A DNA stretch of 64,000 nucleotides from Rhynchopus sp. YZ270_cl-10 (GCA_964035575.1 OZ037909.1:868001-932000); one strand, 5' to 3'; shown: positions 18,905-30,396, counted from the first letter of the stretch. Notes: a model not told the origin generated them from the letters alone. A program made the numbers and translations.

Positions 18905-18944
18905 CAAAAGGGGGAGAAAATATATAAAAAAAGAAATGCTTCGG

Positions 18945-19005
18945 CCGACATTGAGTGTCCTTTTTGTACCAGTAGGGGAGGGTAAAGAAGTGATTGTCGA
19001 AACAA
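18945..19005 (+). repeat. ATTGAG / GATTGTCGA module
   Basis: GACATTGAGTGTCC, a loose TTTGTACC / GGGTAAA stem, then GTGATTGTCGAAACAAA. It is a diverged copy of the first half of the module at 6170. Confidence 0.5.
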
Positions 19006-19077
19006 ATTTTTTTGACGAAAAATTAGTAGTCTCAAGTGTGCACCTATAGATTGCGTCTCAAGGGAGAAGGGGGGGGG

Positions 19078-19170
19078 TAGGATAATGGTTGTATTGTGGT
19101 AATTGCATCATCATAATCCATGATACACATTATGTATTATGAGCAATTATCACAATACAGCTATCACTAG
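19078..19170. mobile_element. Foldback MITE-like element, copy 1
   Basis: The left arm (GGTTGTATTGTGGTAATTGC onward) is an imperfect reverse complement of the right arm, which ends GAGCAATTATCACAATACAG then CTATCACTAG. The same arms form the element at 45093-45215. Both copies sit between G/C-rich runs. No open frame is present, so it would be non-autonomous. A target-site duplication is not clear. Confidence 0.65.
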
Positions 19171-19370
19171 GTGGGGGAAGGGCGTCTCACATTAAAAAAA
19201 ACAGCCCATTTGTAGATTGATATTCAAATGATACAATGAAAACAAAAAAAGGACCGCTTTTCTTTCCCCCCCCTGGCTCTGCACAATTCCTCTTTCATTT
19301 TCTCTCTCTCTGCATTTCATCTATTCTGTTAGCACCCTCTCCCCAAGGTTTCTGGGCAATGTGATAGACA

Positions 19371-20702
19371 ATGGCCTGCAACGACCAAGATGCAAAGTGG
19401 GTTGATGATGTAGGAGGGCAGAGTGCCCCTTTTATGGTCGATGGTTTTAACGTCCCTTCTGCGCGAAAAGTGCCTGCTACTGGTGTGTGGGCATATTGCC
19501 GGCACTTCTTTTTAACGCATTTTCATTCAGATCATTATACGGGGCTTTCACACCGTTTTAATGATATTCTTTACTGTACAGAGATAACCGCAAGGCTGGT
19601 TCATAGAGAGCTTCGGGTTCGTACAGAGTGTATTAGAATATTGTCTGTGGGAAATCCAATATTCATTTCTGATTTGAATGTTACCTTTGTATTGTTAGAT
19701 GCGAATCATTGTCCAGGCAGTGTGGTGCTTCTTTTTTATGGGAATCCATGCGAGGTTTTTCTTCATACAGGGGATTTTCGGGCATCTCCGGAGCTGATCG
19801 ATGATATCAATGAGGAACTGAATAAGATTGGACCAAACGCTGTATTGAAGAAGGTCTGGCTTGACACAACGTATGCACTACCAGAGGGGAAATGGCGTCT
19901 CCCTTCGCAACGCTCTGTGTTGGATATGTTGACCCGCATCGCTTTATATGAAAACCAAAAATGGCAAGGCAGCTGCCGTTTCGTAATAGGTGGCTACACT
20001 GTTGGGAAGGAGCGTGCGGTGCTTGCGATTTCACAGGCTTTAGGGGTAGGGTTTGCTGCAGGGGATGCGAGGCGGAGAAGGGTGTTGATGGATTGCGGGT
20101 ATCCTGGAGTTCATGTGGCAGATGAAAGATCGAGGGTGGTGTTTGTTGGGATGCAAGAAGTAACAGATGTTGGAGTGTTATCGAAATGGGTGTCACCGCA
20201 GTTCGAACGACTCATTGCGATTCACCCAACGGGGTGGGATTTAAGGAAAGGGCAGACTCCACCTACTCCAGGCAAATCTGGCGCACCTCTTACCCCAGCA
20301 CCCCTTAAGATTGATACAACACGGCGTGATACCCCAACGGCCACCCTCTATTCAGTACCCTACAGTGAGCACAGCTCCTTCGACGAACTCCGACACTTCG
20401 TTGCAGCGCTCTGTAAATCTGCAGAGGTGATTTCAACTGTAGGGAAAACCAAAGAGATTCGTGCAACCGCGGTGAAAGCGGTGTCTGGAGGGAGGCAGAC
20501 AACTATTAGAGAGATGTTTGCTTCAAATGGGCGGAATAAGGGGGAGACGGAGGGAGAGGAGGAGGAGGAGAAGGAGAAGGAGGAGGAACAAAGTACCCCG
20601 CCGCACAAAAAGCGCAGAGTGATTGACGTTGATGAGAGTGATGCTGATGATGACGTCGTCTGCATCACGACACCCCCAGAGAATTGTCTTATTCTTTCTT
20701 GA
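19371..20702 (+). CDS. SNM1: SNM1/Pso2 family DNA cross-link repair nuclease (beta-CASP)
   Basis: The 443-residue metallo-beta-lactamase/beta-CASP protein is a 5' exonuclease type used in interstrand cross-link repair. Metal ligands are in THFHSDHYTGL (H50, H52, D54, H55), DANHCPGS (H113) and HTGDFR (D135). The beta-CASP motif YSEHSSFDEL holds H334. The central segment FVIGGYTVGKERA is typical of the family. The C-terminal tail, absent from the catalytic core, carries a PCNA-binding-like motif QTTIREMF (376-383), an acidic run, a nuclear localisation signal KKRR and a hydrophobic DDVVCIT patch that resembles a SUMO-interacting motif; the last two calls are inference. The gene appears single-exon. 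Confidence 0.93.
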   Translation: MACNDQDAKWVDDVGGQSAPFMVDGFNVPSARKVPATGVWAYCRHFFLTHFHSDHYTGLSHRFNDILYCTEITARLVHRELRVRTECIRILSVGNPIFISDLNVTFVLLDANHCPGSVVLLFYGNPCEVFLHTGDFRASPELIDDINEELNKIGPNAVLKKVWLDTTYALPEGKWRLPSQRSVLDMLTRIALYENQKWQGSCRFVIGGYTVGKERAVLAISQALGVGFAAGDARRRRVLMDCGYPGVHVADERSRVVFVGMQEVTDVGVLSKWVSPQFERLIAIHPTGWDLRKGQTPPTPGKSGAPLTPAPLKIDTTRRDTPTATLYSVPYSEHSSFDELRHFVAALCKSAEVISTVGKTKEIRATAVKAVSGGRQTTIREMFASNGRNKGETEGEEEEEKEKEEEQSTPPHKKRRVIDVDESDADDDVVCITTPPENCLILS

Positions 20703-20859
20703 AAAAAAGGGGGGTTTTTTTCTCCCTATCTCTGGGTGATTTGACAAAATAAAGCAAAAAAAGGTAAACGTTGACGGAGATAATTCAAGAGGAACATCGT
20801 TTCCTTTTGCTCCCAATTTCAAAAAAAAAAAAGGGATTTTTTTTTTTGGTTTTACATCC

Positions 20860-20903
20860 CCTCTACTCCCCACCTCTCTCTCGCCTGCATCACTCTCCCC
20901 CAG
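20860..20903 (+). promoter_or_regulatory. Pyrimidine tract and AG abutting a start codon
   Basis: A 45-base C/T tract ends in CCCCCAG at 20897-20903 and the ATG follows with no spacer. If this is a leader trans-splice site, the mature 5' UTR would be only the leader itself. It is one of the clearest acceptor contexts in the window. Confidence 0.5.
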
Positions 20904-21335
20904 ATGTTCAAACAAGCGCGTGTGGTATTGACGCAGTTTGTGATGTCTCGGGAGCAGATGATCGATATTGCGCAGAAGTATATTGCGTGCCGTGTGGGTG
21001 GGGATGTGGAGGGATGTCTTGCGCTGATGGATGAGCGTGTACATATGGACAGCTCGCATGGCTGTGGTGCGGGTACACCCTCTATAGGGAAGGATGCTGT
21101 CGGTGCACGCCTCCGAGCACACCCACCTCCCCGCCTCCCCATCAAATGGACCGAACCCGAAATAGATGAGCCCGCACACCTCGTCCAAATACACGGCACA
21201 GTCAAACAGTTCAGCCTGACCTGGTACCAACGACTGGACGTCACCCTCGATCCGACAGCATCCCCACCCCTCATCTCGCGTGTCTTTTGGCAGGGGAAAG
21301 TCCCAGTAAGAGATGGAGAAGGTTGCTGTATATAA
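20904..21335 (+). CDS. Small NTF2/SnoaL-like fold protein
   Basis: The 143-residue protein starts at an ATG directly after CTCTCCCCCAG, so the leader junction would sit at the start codon. The pattern REQMIDIAQKYIACRVGGDV then EGCLALMDERVHMDSS and GIG-type GKDAVGARLRAH is that of the NTF2-like/SnoaL-like alpha+beta barrel (helix, GD turn, 'L..L.D.v', G(K)xAv...L). The later TVKQFSLTWYQRLDVTL would be the curved sheet. These domains are enzymes or small-molecule binders; no catalytic residue can be named. It lies 200 bases after the SNM1-like gene. The family call is from pattern only. Confidence 0.55.
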   Translation: MFKQARVVLTQFVMSREQMIDIAQKYIACRVGGDVEGCLALMDERVHMDSSHGCGAGTPSIGKDAVGARLRAHPPPRLPIKWTEPEIDEPAHLVQIHGTVKQFSLTWYQRLDVTLDPTASPPLISRVFWQGKVPVRDGEGCCI

Positions 21336-21456
21336 GGGGGGGTGAGGGGGGGATGGAGGGGGGGTCTCGATTTCCGTTTTGTTTACAATGTTTGTGTGTG
21401 TAAGAATTGAGGGGGTTTTTTTCTGTTAAGTGTTGGTTGTGTGTGTGTTTCTGCAG

Positions 21457-22705
21457 GTGTATCCCAGCATCGTTAGGTGCTTCGTGTTGTCCCAGAGCCC
21501 ACCCCCAAGAAAGCCTTTTCACAGGAGCCAAAAGAAAAAAAGAACACACAAAAAGCCTTGATATTGTGAGGTGAGACGACTGCCGTCATGATGCGTGTGT
21601 GTGTCGCTGCAGCAGCGCTGCTGGTGGCATGCACTGAGGCACATATTTTGGTGACATGTTCCTCCACGTCGCCACAACAGCCTGGCACGATTACGTTCTG
21701 GTTTGCGACGTACCATCCTAAAGGATTGAGTCCAATTAGCGGGACTGCACACATCAAAGCGCCGACAGGGCATGTGACGTCTGCGCCTTTTGTTGACGTC
21801 TGTGGTCTTGCGTCTCAGTTGATGCCTGTGGAGGTGCCACCGTGAACACCTTAGCAAAGACAATTGCTGACAACTGCATGGGCATCACCGAAACTATTGA
21901 AGGTGAAGAGCTGAAGGCATTCTTCGACGACAGCATTGTGACCTGCTACGACAAAGGTGATTTGCCCAACCATGCCGTCGGGCTGAGCGGCACCCAAGTC
22001 CCCCATGAGTGCATGGACGTCAACGAGGATAATACAGGGGACTATGCACTGGTTCCGTTGCAGACGTGGTACGCCGTCATTTTGAAGTCCAGTCTCTCAG
22101 GGTCGTTCGAGATCTGGACGGAGGACACAGGCATCAACATGTATGCAGGTGGTTTGGTCTCCAGCAATGAGAACTTTGTCAGCAAACGGAAGGACACAGA
22201 CTACCCATGCTCCATCAACAGCACACGGTCGTGGTTCATGGATGTGAGTGTGGCGCAAGGTGGGCATGCAAAGTGCACAACATCCCCAACTGTGGGGTTG
22301 GATCACGTCGTTGTATCGTCACTGTCGCAGTGTGACGGAACGAAGTACGACATCCCTGCAGGAATTCAGTGCAACGTCGTCTGTGAGACTGGCTACTCAG
22401 GTGTTGGGGACTTGACGTGTGTTGAGGACCCAAACGACCCAACTGTGGCCACGTGGTCGTCAACCTTCCTGTGTGCAAAGCAAACGTGCTCGCTTCCTTC
22501 ATCGGGGGTGAACACGGTGTCACTGGATTCACGCATCAGTGGTGTGGGTCCGCCGTGCAACACTTTCACAAACCTGAACAGTGTGTGCCATTACTACTGT
22601 CCGCAGGGTATCTCCCCTGGCTTCATCAAATGTGTTGAGGATGCAAACAAGAAGATGGTGTGGCAGAGTGATGTTGGGTACATTGGATGTGACTTCACCA
22701 TTGAG
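21457..22705 (+). repeat. Duplicated segment, copy 1 (5' part of surface-protein gene)
   Basis: From GTGTATCCCAGC to the codon before the Pro/Thr region this matches 26595-27844 almost base for base. Homology begins immediately after a CAG in both copies and the sequence upstream is unrelated. Differences are clustered in about 21655-21925, while flanking parts look identical. Confidence 0.9.
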
Positions 22706-25653
22706 ACAGCACATCCCACAGCAATCCCGACACCATTCCCACCACGCCAGACTGCAGCGCCACACACAGCGTCCCCTCCGACTCCTACAGCACACCCGAC
22801 AGCACATCCCACAGCAATCCCGACACCATTCCCACCACGCCAGACTGCAGCGCCACATACAGCGTCCCCTCCGACTCCTACAGCACACCCGACAGCACAT
22901 CCCACAGCAATCCCGACACCATTCCCACCACACGAGACTGCAGCGCCACACACAGCGTCCCCTCCGACTCCTACAGCACACCCGACAGCACATCCCACAG
23001 CAATCCCGACACCATTCCCACCACGCCAGACTGCAGCGCCACACACAGCGTCCCCTCCGACTCCTACAGCACACCCGACAGCACATCCCACAGCAATCCC
23101 GACACCATTCCCACCACGCCAGACTGCAGCGCCACATACAGCGTCCCCTCCGACTCCTACAGCACACCCGACAGCAATTCCCACAGCAATCCCGACACCA
23201 TTCCCACCACGCCAGACTGCAGCGCCACGCACAGCATCCCCTCCGACTGCGACACCGACAAAGGCACCGCCAACACAGCCACCACGCACAGCACCACCTA
23301 CGACGGAGACGCCAAGGACGGAGACGCCACCGTCTACCCAGGCTCCTATGATAGCGTTCACACTGCCCCCGGTGGACCCGATCACCGCCTCACCAGGAGG
23401 TGTCATTGTCAACCCCACTGACGCACCGGACGTCATCGTGAACCCAACTGCAACACCAGGCGGTGCTGTGAACCCCACCGCCACACCGGGTGGTGGCCCC
23501 AACCCCACTGATACACCAGGGGTTGTTGTTGTTCCTGACACTGCAACACCACCGGCACCGACGGACCCACCTGCTACCGAGGTGCCGAAGACCCGGGTGC
23601 CACTGATTGACTCAATAATGACAACACCTCCAGTGCTGGCGTCAAATTCGGTTGTCGCAGTGACTCAAATTGTGGTTGGAAGACTCCATACCGCGTATCC
23701 CGAGGGGTATGTAGGCTAATCCCACCCACACACATCACACATCACACACACACTTTGCAGTTCCTACATCGACCTGGAACAAGGCTTCTTACACGACGCC
23801 CTTCCTGGGCATTTCTTTTCGTTCGCTACGCTCACGCTCTTGCGTGGTGACGGTGGTGAACGTATACACTTTTCTGTCACTGTGATTGGAAAGGACCCAG
23901 GGGGGAACCTGGAGAAGGTGGTGCAGGAGTCTGTCAGTCTTGACCCTGGACACAGCATCACCTTTAAGCCGAACGTCTCTGATGACACGTGGTTTGACGA
24001 ACGGTCGTACGCTGTGCTGTTCAATTCAGATGCGGGCATGGGGGGCGACTTTGAGGGGAAAATGCTCTTGTCGACGAGGTTCACACCGGAGCTGGGTGTA
24101 CCTGTTGCGGATGTCGCACGACTATCTCTGGACATGCATGCTTTAGGCCAGCTTCCTTATTTACCGATGTCAGGTGAGAGCAGTGATGTTGATGTGAAGA
24201 GCACTGCGATGTTGAATTGTGGAGCAGTGGACAGCGACATCACGTTCACGGTGCACCCTTTTGAGGGGTGGCTGCGGGTGCTGGCATCAAACATGACGTC
24301 TTTTGTATTTGAGAGCCCAGGTGAGTTGACAATGTTCACCAGCACGTGTCTACGTGGCAGTGCCATATGGGTGTCCGCAAGCCCCCTCGCTCGCTTCTCC
24401 TGGACAGACCCCACCCGCACCCCGACCAGCAACGCCCCGTCCGCAGCCCCACTGCTTGCTCCAGTCCCATCCCCACCACTCTCGGGAACAGTGATCCTGT
24501 CTGCTCTCGTGCAAGGCCAGCTTGACTTTAACATGCAGAGGTATGTTAAGATACGTTGAGACACGTCGTGATTGTCGTGATTATGAGTGATAATCATGAG
24601 TACTTTAGGGGGGAAATATTGTCCATGTGTGTGGAGTTTTATGCTTTTATTTTGTGTTTGGCTGAGAAAAAATTGGCATGGTTGTCGAGAGATGAGTTCT
24701 TTAGGATTTCCCAAGAGGTTCTAGCCGATCCACACCACCCCCTTCACAGCCTGCAGAACACGATCCCAATGGGTCTGATGTCGCTTTTCCAGCTTGCCGA
24801 GGGGAACGTTACACAGACGCATGCAGCATACCTGCAGAGCTTTGAGCTGACACGCAACGCAGGGGTGGGGGAAACAGCAGAATTTATGTTGATGCTCCAC
24901 TCACGGGACACCTCCGTTACGTTGTGGTGGGCGCAGGTGGCGCTGTCTCCAGGCGAGACATTTGTGGGCACACTGAACATCGGGTATGAGGAGCAGATGT
25001 ACTTCCGTGCAAGCCCTGCATCGGGGTCGACAGCACGTATGAGCTTCGGACTCTCCATGCGTGTGCACTCAGTGCTCGTCTCTGCGGATGGTCGTGGTGC
25101 GGGTGTGACGCCCACACTCTCAGTGGAAAAAGCGCTGGAGGCGACGGACACGAGCCTCGCCTTGCCAGGGTCGTACAGCTCTGTGCACAAAGACTTCTCG
25201 GGCACGTTGCTCTGCGATGCCGATGCAAATGTGACTGTGACTGCGGTGCTGGGGTCAGTGACGGCAGTTGGAACCGACCTCATCGCACACACGGCAAGCC
25301 ATACGGAGGGGAAAGTGCTTGTGGTGCGGTGTGCCAAAGGAAGCGCAGTGGTGGCACGCTGCAGTGCACCGTGCAGCTTGCGGTGGGACGAAGCTGTGCC
25401 GCCTGCACCACAAAACGACACCTCGCCAAGCTCCGGGATACCCATCTTTGTTTGGATTGCATCTGGGTTTGGCGCACTTCTGGTCTCTATTATTATTGCA
25501 TGCCTCTGCATACGGAAACGGAACCGGGAGACAGTTGCACACAGCTATGCGGAGCAAGAAATGCTCATTGAAATACCGGGCGAAATGATAAGTGAAATGC
25601 CGGCTGAAATGTTGAGTGAAATGCCGGGTGAAGAGCTGGAAGCCCTCAACTAG
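21588..25653 (+). CDS. Pro/Thr-rich single-pass surface protein, copy 1, three exons, one frame break
   Basis: Exons 21588-23706, 23761-24540 and 24750-25653 join with phase-2 GT-AG introns of 54 and 209 bases. The N-terminal signal peptide is MMRVCVAAAALLVACTEAH. A Cys-rich ectodomain follows, with two sushi-like segments (IQCNVVCETGYSGVG...LTC and CHYYCPQGISPGFIKC). Then comes a Thr/Pro/Ala stalk with five 31-residue repeats. Exons 2 and 3 add a beta-rich ectodomain, a membrane segment (FVWIASGFGALLVSIIIACL) and a tail with EMxxEMP repeats. Relative to copy 2, one G is missing from a GGG run near 21834, which breaks the frame; copy 2 is intact there. This could be a real mutation or a sequence error in a homopolymer. 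It is probably a mucin-like receptor or adhesin. Confidence 0.8.
22708..23175 (+). repeat. 93-base tandem repeat, five units, coding for the Pro/Thr stalk
   Basis: Units begin at 22711, 22804, 22897, 22990 and 23083, with a partial sixth. Each encodes 31 residues of the form TAHPTAIPTPFPPRQTAAPH then TASPPTP. Units are nearly identical, with HETAA replacing RQTAA in the third. Because the period is a multiple of three, long open frames also appear on the other strand and in other frames; they are by-products. Copy 2 of the gene carries a different, shorter arrangement here. Confidence 0.95.
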
Positions 25654-26594
25654 TCCTGGGGTAACAATAGCTTCATTCACACACCAAACAGTATCCGTTC
25701 ATGCTCGGCTTCACCTGTGAAGAGGTTCTCAAAATAACAGTCTTCAGGATCTGTGCCTTTTCTCGAACAGGTTTCTGGTGACGACGGAAAGACAGCTAAT
25801 CTGCTTCCCGGCAGAGGCAGAGGTTCAATGTCAACTACCCATCTATTGAAGAGACGACTGTGGGTGGTGAGAACGCCTTCATCCAATTATAACGTGCATC
25901 ACTCAGGGTGTCACGAGTACCCCACACAACGTATTTTCTTAAGGGTTCTTAAGGGTTCTATGTGCAAAACAGGCGTTTTGGCCCAAACCCCGGCTTTTCA
26001 GGCCGGCAACCGGGTTTGCGGCTTGGGAAACGCGCCATGACTGCGTTTGGTAGCGGTCAAGAAAAAGAAAAAGAAAAATAAAAAAGACACCGCAGTAAAA
26101 TAGTCGGGACAAATCAGTGACAAAATGTTTGTTCAGTTTTTATTTTTTTTTTTGGAAAAGTCTGCTCAGTCGACCAGACTTGTATCCCTTTTCTCTCCTG
26201 ATACAATTTCGATCCGATCAGAGCAAACCTGGCAGTCGGTTGCTTGGCAAAGTGTGGAAAGCCGAGTGAGTGAAATATGCCATCGCTTTTTTGTGTTCCA
26301 TTTTCTTTTTCCTTCAAACCACCAAATCAGTGTGCGAGGGAAACACAACAGCGAAAAAACGGTCTTTATGTGTTCTATCCTAATGCAACTCCCGCCCTAC
26401 CTTGTTTCAGTGCCTGTGTCCGCTGATGAACGGTGAGTTTGCACTTTCAACTTCTCTTTTGTTTCGTTTGGTTCAACCTCACACTTGTCATGTTATCCAG
26501 AGACCCAAAGAAAAAGAAGCCCCACCAAATTTTCCCCATTATCTTCATTCCAGAAGTGCTTCCGTTTCGTCCGTTTTCATCTTCTTTGCTCCAG
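25654..26594. other. Intergenic between the two surface-protein genes
   Basis: No gene supported. GTTCTTAAGG is repeated three times near 25940 and a GC-rich patch lies at 25980-26040. A stem-loop of the AGTGC/GCAC type is at 26407-26453. A T/C stretch ends in TTTGCTCCAG at 26594, exactly where homology with copy 1 begins. Confidence 0.45.
26407..26453 (+). repeat. AGTGC/GCACTT-type stem-loop
   Basis: CAGTGCCTGTGTCCGC, GATGAACGG, GAGTTTGCAC, then TTTCAACTTCTCTTTT. AGTGC pairs with GCACT, with an inner CCG/CGG stem. Copies with other inner bases are at 34916, 50912, 54820 and 55310. Confidence 0.65.
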
Positions 26595-27844
26595 GTGTAT
26601 CCCAGCATCGTTAGGTGCTTCGTGTTGTCCCAGAGCCCACCCCCAAGAAAGCCTTTTCACAGGAGCCAAAAGAAAAAAAGAACACACAAAAAGCCTTGAT
26701 ATTGTGAGGTGAGACGACTGCCGTCATGATGCGTGTGTGTGTCGCTGCAGCAGCGCTGCTGGTGGCATGCACTGAGGCACATATTTTGGTGACATGCGCC
26801 TCCACGTCGCCACAGCAGCCTGGCACGCTTACGTTCTGGTTTGCGACGTACCATCCTTTGTCAACGACCCCGGTGAAGGGTACTGCACACATCAAAGCGC
26901 CGACAGGGCATGTGACGTCTGCGCCTTTTGTTGACGTCTGTGGTCTTGCGTCTCAGTTGATGCCTGTGGAGGGTGCCACCGTGAACACCTTAGCAAAGAC
27001 AATTGCAGACAACTGCATGGGCATCACCGAAACTGTTGAAGGTGAAGAGCTGAAGGCATTCTTCAACGACAGCCTTGTGACCTGCTACGACAAAGGTGAT
27101 TTGCCCAACCATGCCGTCGGGCTGAGCGGCACCCAAGTCCCCCATGAGTGCATGGACGTCAACGAGGATAATACAGGGGACTATGCACTGGTTCCGTTGC
27201 AGACGTGGTACGCCGTCATTTTGAAGTCCAGTCTCTCAGGGTCGTTCGAGATCTGGACGGAGGACACAGGCATCAACATGTATGCAGGTGGTTTGGTCTC
27301 CAGCAATGAGAACTTTGTCAGCAAACGGAAGGACACAGACTACCCATGCTCCATCAACAGCACACGGTCGTGGTTCATGGATGTGAGTGTGGCGCAAGGT
27401 GGGCATGCAAAGTGCACAACATCCCCAACTGTGGGGTTGGATCACGTCGTTGTATCGTCACTGTCGCAGTGTGACGGAACGAAGTACGACATCCCTGCAG
27501 GAATTCAGTGCAACGTCGTCTGTGAGACTGGCTACTCAGGTGTTGGGGACTTGACGTGTGTTGAGGACCCAAACGACCCAACTGTGGCCACGTGGTCGTC
27601 AACCTTCCTGTGTGCAAAGCAAACGTGCTCGCTTCCTTCATCGGGGGTGAACACGGTGTCACTGGATTCACGCATCAGTGGTGTGGGTCCGCCGTGCAAC
27701 ACTTTCACAAACCTGAACAGTGTGTGCCATTACTACTGTCCGCAGGGTATCTCCCCTGGCTTCATCAAATGTGTTGAGGATGCAAACAAGAAGATGGTGT
27801 GGCAGAGTGATGTTGGGTACATTGGATGTGACTTCACCATTGAG
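26595..27844 (+). repeat. Duplicated segment, copy 2
   Basis: Partner of 21457-22705. It carries the same 131-base stretch between the CAG and the ATG, and the same signal peptide. A cluster of changes encodes HPLSTTPVKGTAH where copy 1 has HPKGLSPISGTAH. From about 27095 on I see no differences until the stalk. Confidence 0.9.
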
Positions 27845-29930
27845 CCCACACAGGTGCCTCCTACAAGGGCACCGCCCACCGCAGCACCCACCAAGCCACC
27901 AACGACAGCTGTGCCACCCACAAGACCTCCAACAGCAATTCCCAGAACAGCACACCCGACAGCACACCCCACGACGCACCCGACAGCAATTCCCACAGCG
28001 CACCCCACGGCACATCCAACAGCAATTCCCAGAACAGCGCACCCGACAGCGATTCCTACAGCACACCCGACAGCACATCCCACAGCAATCCCGACACCAT
28101 TCCCACCACGCCAGACTGCAGCGCCACGCACAGCATCCCCTCCGACTGCGACACCGACAAAGGCACCGCCAACACAGCCACCACGCACAGCACCACCTAC
28201 GACGGAGACGCCAAGGACGGAGACACCACCATCTACCCAGGCTCCTATGATAACGTTCACACTGCCCCCGGTGGACCCGATCACCGCCTCACCAGGAGGT
28301 GTCATTGTCAACCCCACTGACGCACCGGACGTCATCGTGAACCCAACTGCAACACCAGGGGGCGCTATGAACCCCACCGCCACACCGGGTGGTGGCCCCA
28401 ACCCCACCGCCACACCAGGCGGTGCTGTGAACCCCACTGCCACACCGGGTGGTGGCCCCAACCCCACTGACGCACCGGGGGTTGTTGTTGTTCCTGACAC
28501 TGCGACACCACCGGCACCGACGGACCCACCTGCTACCGAGGTGCCGAAGACCCGGGTGCCACTGCAGAAGACTTATGCACCACCGTCGGATGCACCACTC
28601 ACACCTGCACCTGACACACTTGTTCCGGGGACAACGACGGCACCCAAGACAGATGTGCCCGAGACAGCACTCCCTGACACGCTTGCTCCAGGAGACACTG
28701 CAGTGCCCCCAACAGACGCACCACGTACCCTCCCGCCACTGACATGGGTGCCCCTCCCCGTCTCCTACTCCCCACCCTCTGTTGCACCACCCACAACGGT
28801 GCCGAAGACTCTGGTACCCCTCAAGGCAGGTGAGATTTCGTATTCACCACCCACCCCTGCCCCAGCAACGGGTGTCCCGCCAACGAGAACGCCACTGCAG
28901 CCAGGGCAGACCTACGCACCGCCGACAGGGGCTCCGCCTACGGGGGTGCCACCTACCAGGGTACCGTTAGCGGTTGGTGAATATTCGTACGCTCCTGACA
29001 CCGAGACACCCACAAGGCATGAGGGTGGTGCAGGGTGGAAGACGGACGCCCCGTTGGAGGAGTCAGAGGATGGCGGGGGTGGTGGCATGCTGATCATCAT
29101 CATCGTGCTCGTGATTGTGGTGCTGTGTGTAGTGGCTGTGGCAGTCTTCTTCCTGCGCAAGAAGCGGAAGCGTACGACAAACACAAAGGGAAAAGTCATC
29201 AAGAAGTTCGAATGGGGCAACGAAGAATGCTTCGATGGGCTCGAGATGGAGGACGAAAACGACAAGACACAGGGCTACGACTACTCCACGCTGTTTAACG
29301 AGGCGGGAATAATGGTATGCCTCCCCCCCATTTCCCCTTTTTGTATTACCGATGCAATCTGAAACTGAATGAAATAGAACATCACGGATATCTAGCTTCC
29401 CTCGTGGAGCTACCCCAGCACGAAGAAGCGACCCCCAAATAATAAAAGGACATTTCAGCGAGAAAAATGGTTGGCAAAAAAACACACTGGACCTGCCTTT
29501 GGACGAATATTGAATACAAACCCTCAGAAATTGCTGCAGAAACACCCTTGTATAATCTCTACCACACTCTCAGAGATGAGATTGTGCCATTCTGTAAAGA
29601 GAGTTCCCAAACCTCGCCCCTTTTTTGGTTTACAACAAAACACCCCTACAACAGCCCGGAGAGGAGGAGTCCCCAGCAGCTGTTGAGCGTGAGGGGCCTA
29701 AGAAGAAGAGGACAAAGGCACCGACGGAGGAGGCTAATGGTGTCGACGACGACGTTGTGATGGGAGGCACCACGACGTCAGGGTTCCTTGGCCAATCCTC
29801 GAACTCACAGGAAGGTACCGGGACACAAGAAGAAGCCCCCAAGCCAAAGAAGAAGAAGAAGAAGAGGAAGAAGGTCGAAGAACCCATTGCAGTCCCGGAA
29901 GAGGAGGATGACTGTGCGCCTCTTGACTAG
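26726..29930 (+). CDS. Pro/Thr-rich single-pass surface protein, copy 2, two exons
   Basis: Exon 1 is 26726-29314; a phase-0 GT-AG intron (29315-29654) leads to exon 2, 29655-29930. The signal peptide and Cys-rich, sushi-like ectodomain are near-identical to copy 1. The stalk is longer (about residues 375-780) and made of Pro/Thr motifs such as PTAIPTAHP, NPTATPGGG and VPPTRVPL. A membrane segment (MLIIIIVLVIVVLCVVAVAVFF) here cited as LIIIIVLVIVVLCVVAVAVF is followed by RKKRKR and an acidic/basic tail. Exon 2 adds a tail rich in Lys (KPKKKKKKRKK) and ends EEDDCAPLD. Without splicing the frame would stop at 29362. Stalk, membrane segment and tail differ from copy 1, so the two genes share an ectodomain joined to different anchors. 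Confidence 0.83.
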
Positions 29931-30396
29931 ACTCGGGTCACGCTTTATTTTTAAGGGTGAAGCAAGGCTGTGGGTTCCCTTTTTCTTTACACCTTCTGGC
30001 CGCAGGGTGGTTCTGCTTCCGGATGGCTGGTATCGTACAGTGGGTCAGTCGGAGGTGACTGCATCAATAACTATTCCTTTGTCTTATTACCTTCTATTCA
30101 GTAGAATATAAAGTATATGAAATTGAATATACGAGAATCGTCGCGATCAACGAAACTTTCTCTCTTTTTTTTTCTTTGTTTTCGTTTCTTTTGAAAAGGA
30201 AGAGTTATATTTGTTGCTTTCATATACCCCACCATTACCGAATCTGGAGGAAGGGGGGGTTTTTTTTTCGTATATTCTCGTGTGGTGCTCCCTTACGAGA
30301 CATATCCTGAGACAAAACATCCTCTGTAGTACTCATCCAACTCACGTGAGGTTTGAGGTTCATCTTTAAAAAAAAAAAAAAAACGTTTCTCCTTTT

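Larger units (their letters stand above)
18905..19370. other. Intergenic with stem-loop module and foldback element
   Basis: It contains the ATTGAGTG...GATTGTCGA module at 18945-19005 and the foldback at 19078-19170. From 19265 a C/T tract ends in CTGTTAG (19332), 38 bases before the next start codon. Confidence 0.5.

Noticed and set aside
22529-23541. Long minus-strand and off-frame open frames across the stalk repeats
   Set aside because: They are by-products of a 93-base repeat whose length is a multiple of three; the products are low-complexity (WRCSLAWWEW, GAAVWRGGNG).
29467-29760. Separate gene downstream of surface-protein copy 2
   Set aside because: The useful frame here is better explained as a spliced tail exon (29655-29930) after a phase-0 intron; the part before 29655 lies inside that intron.
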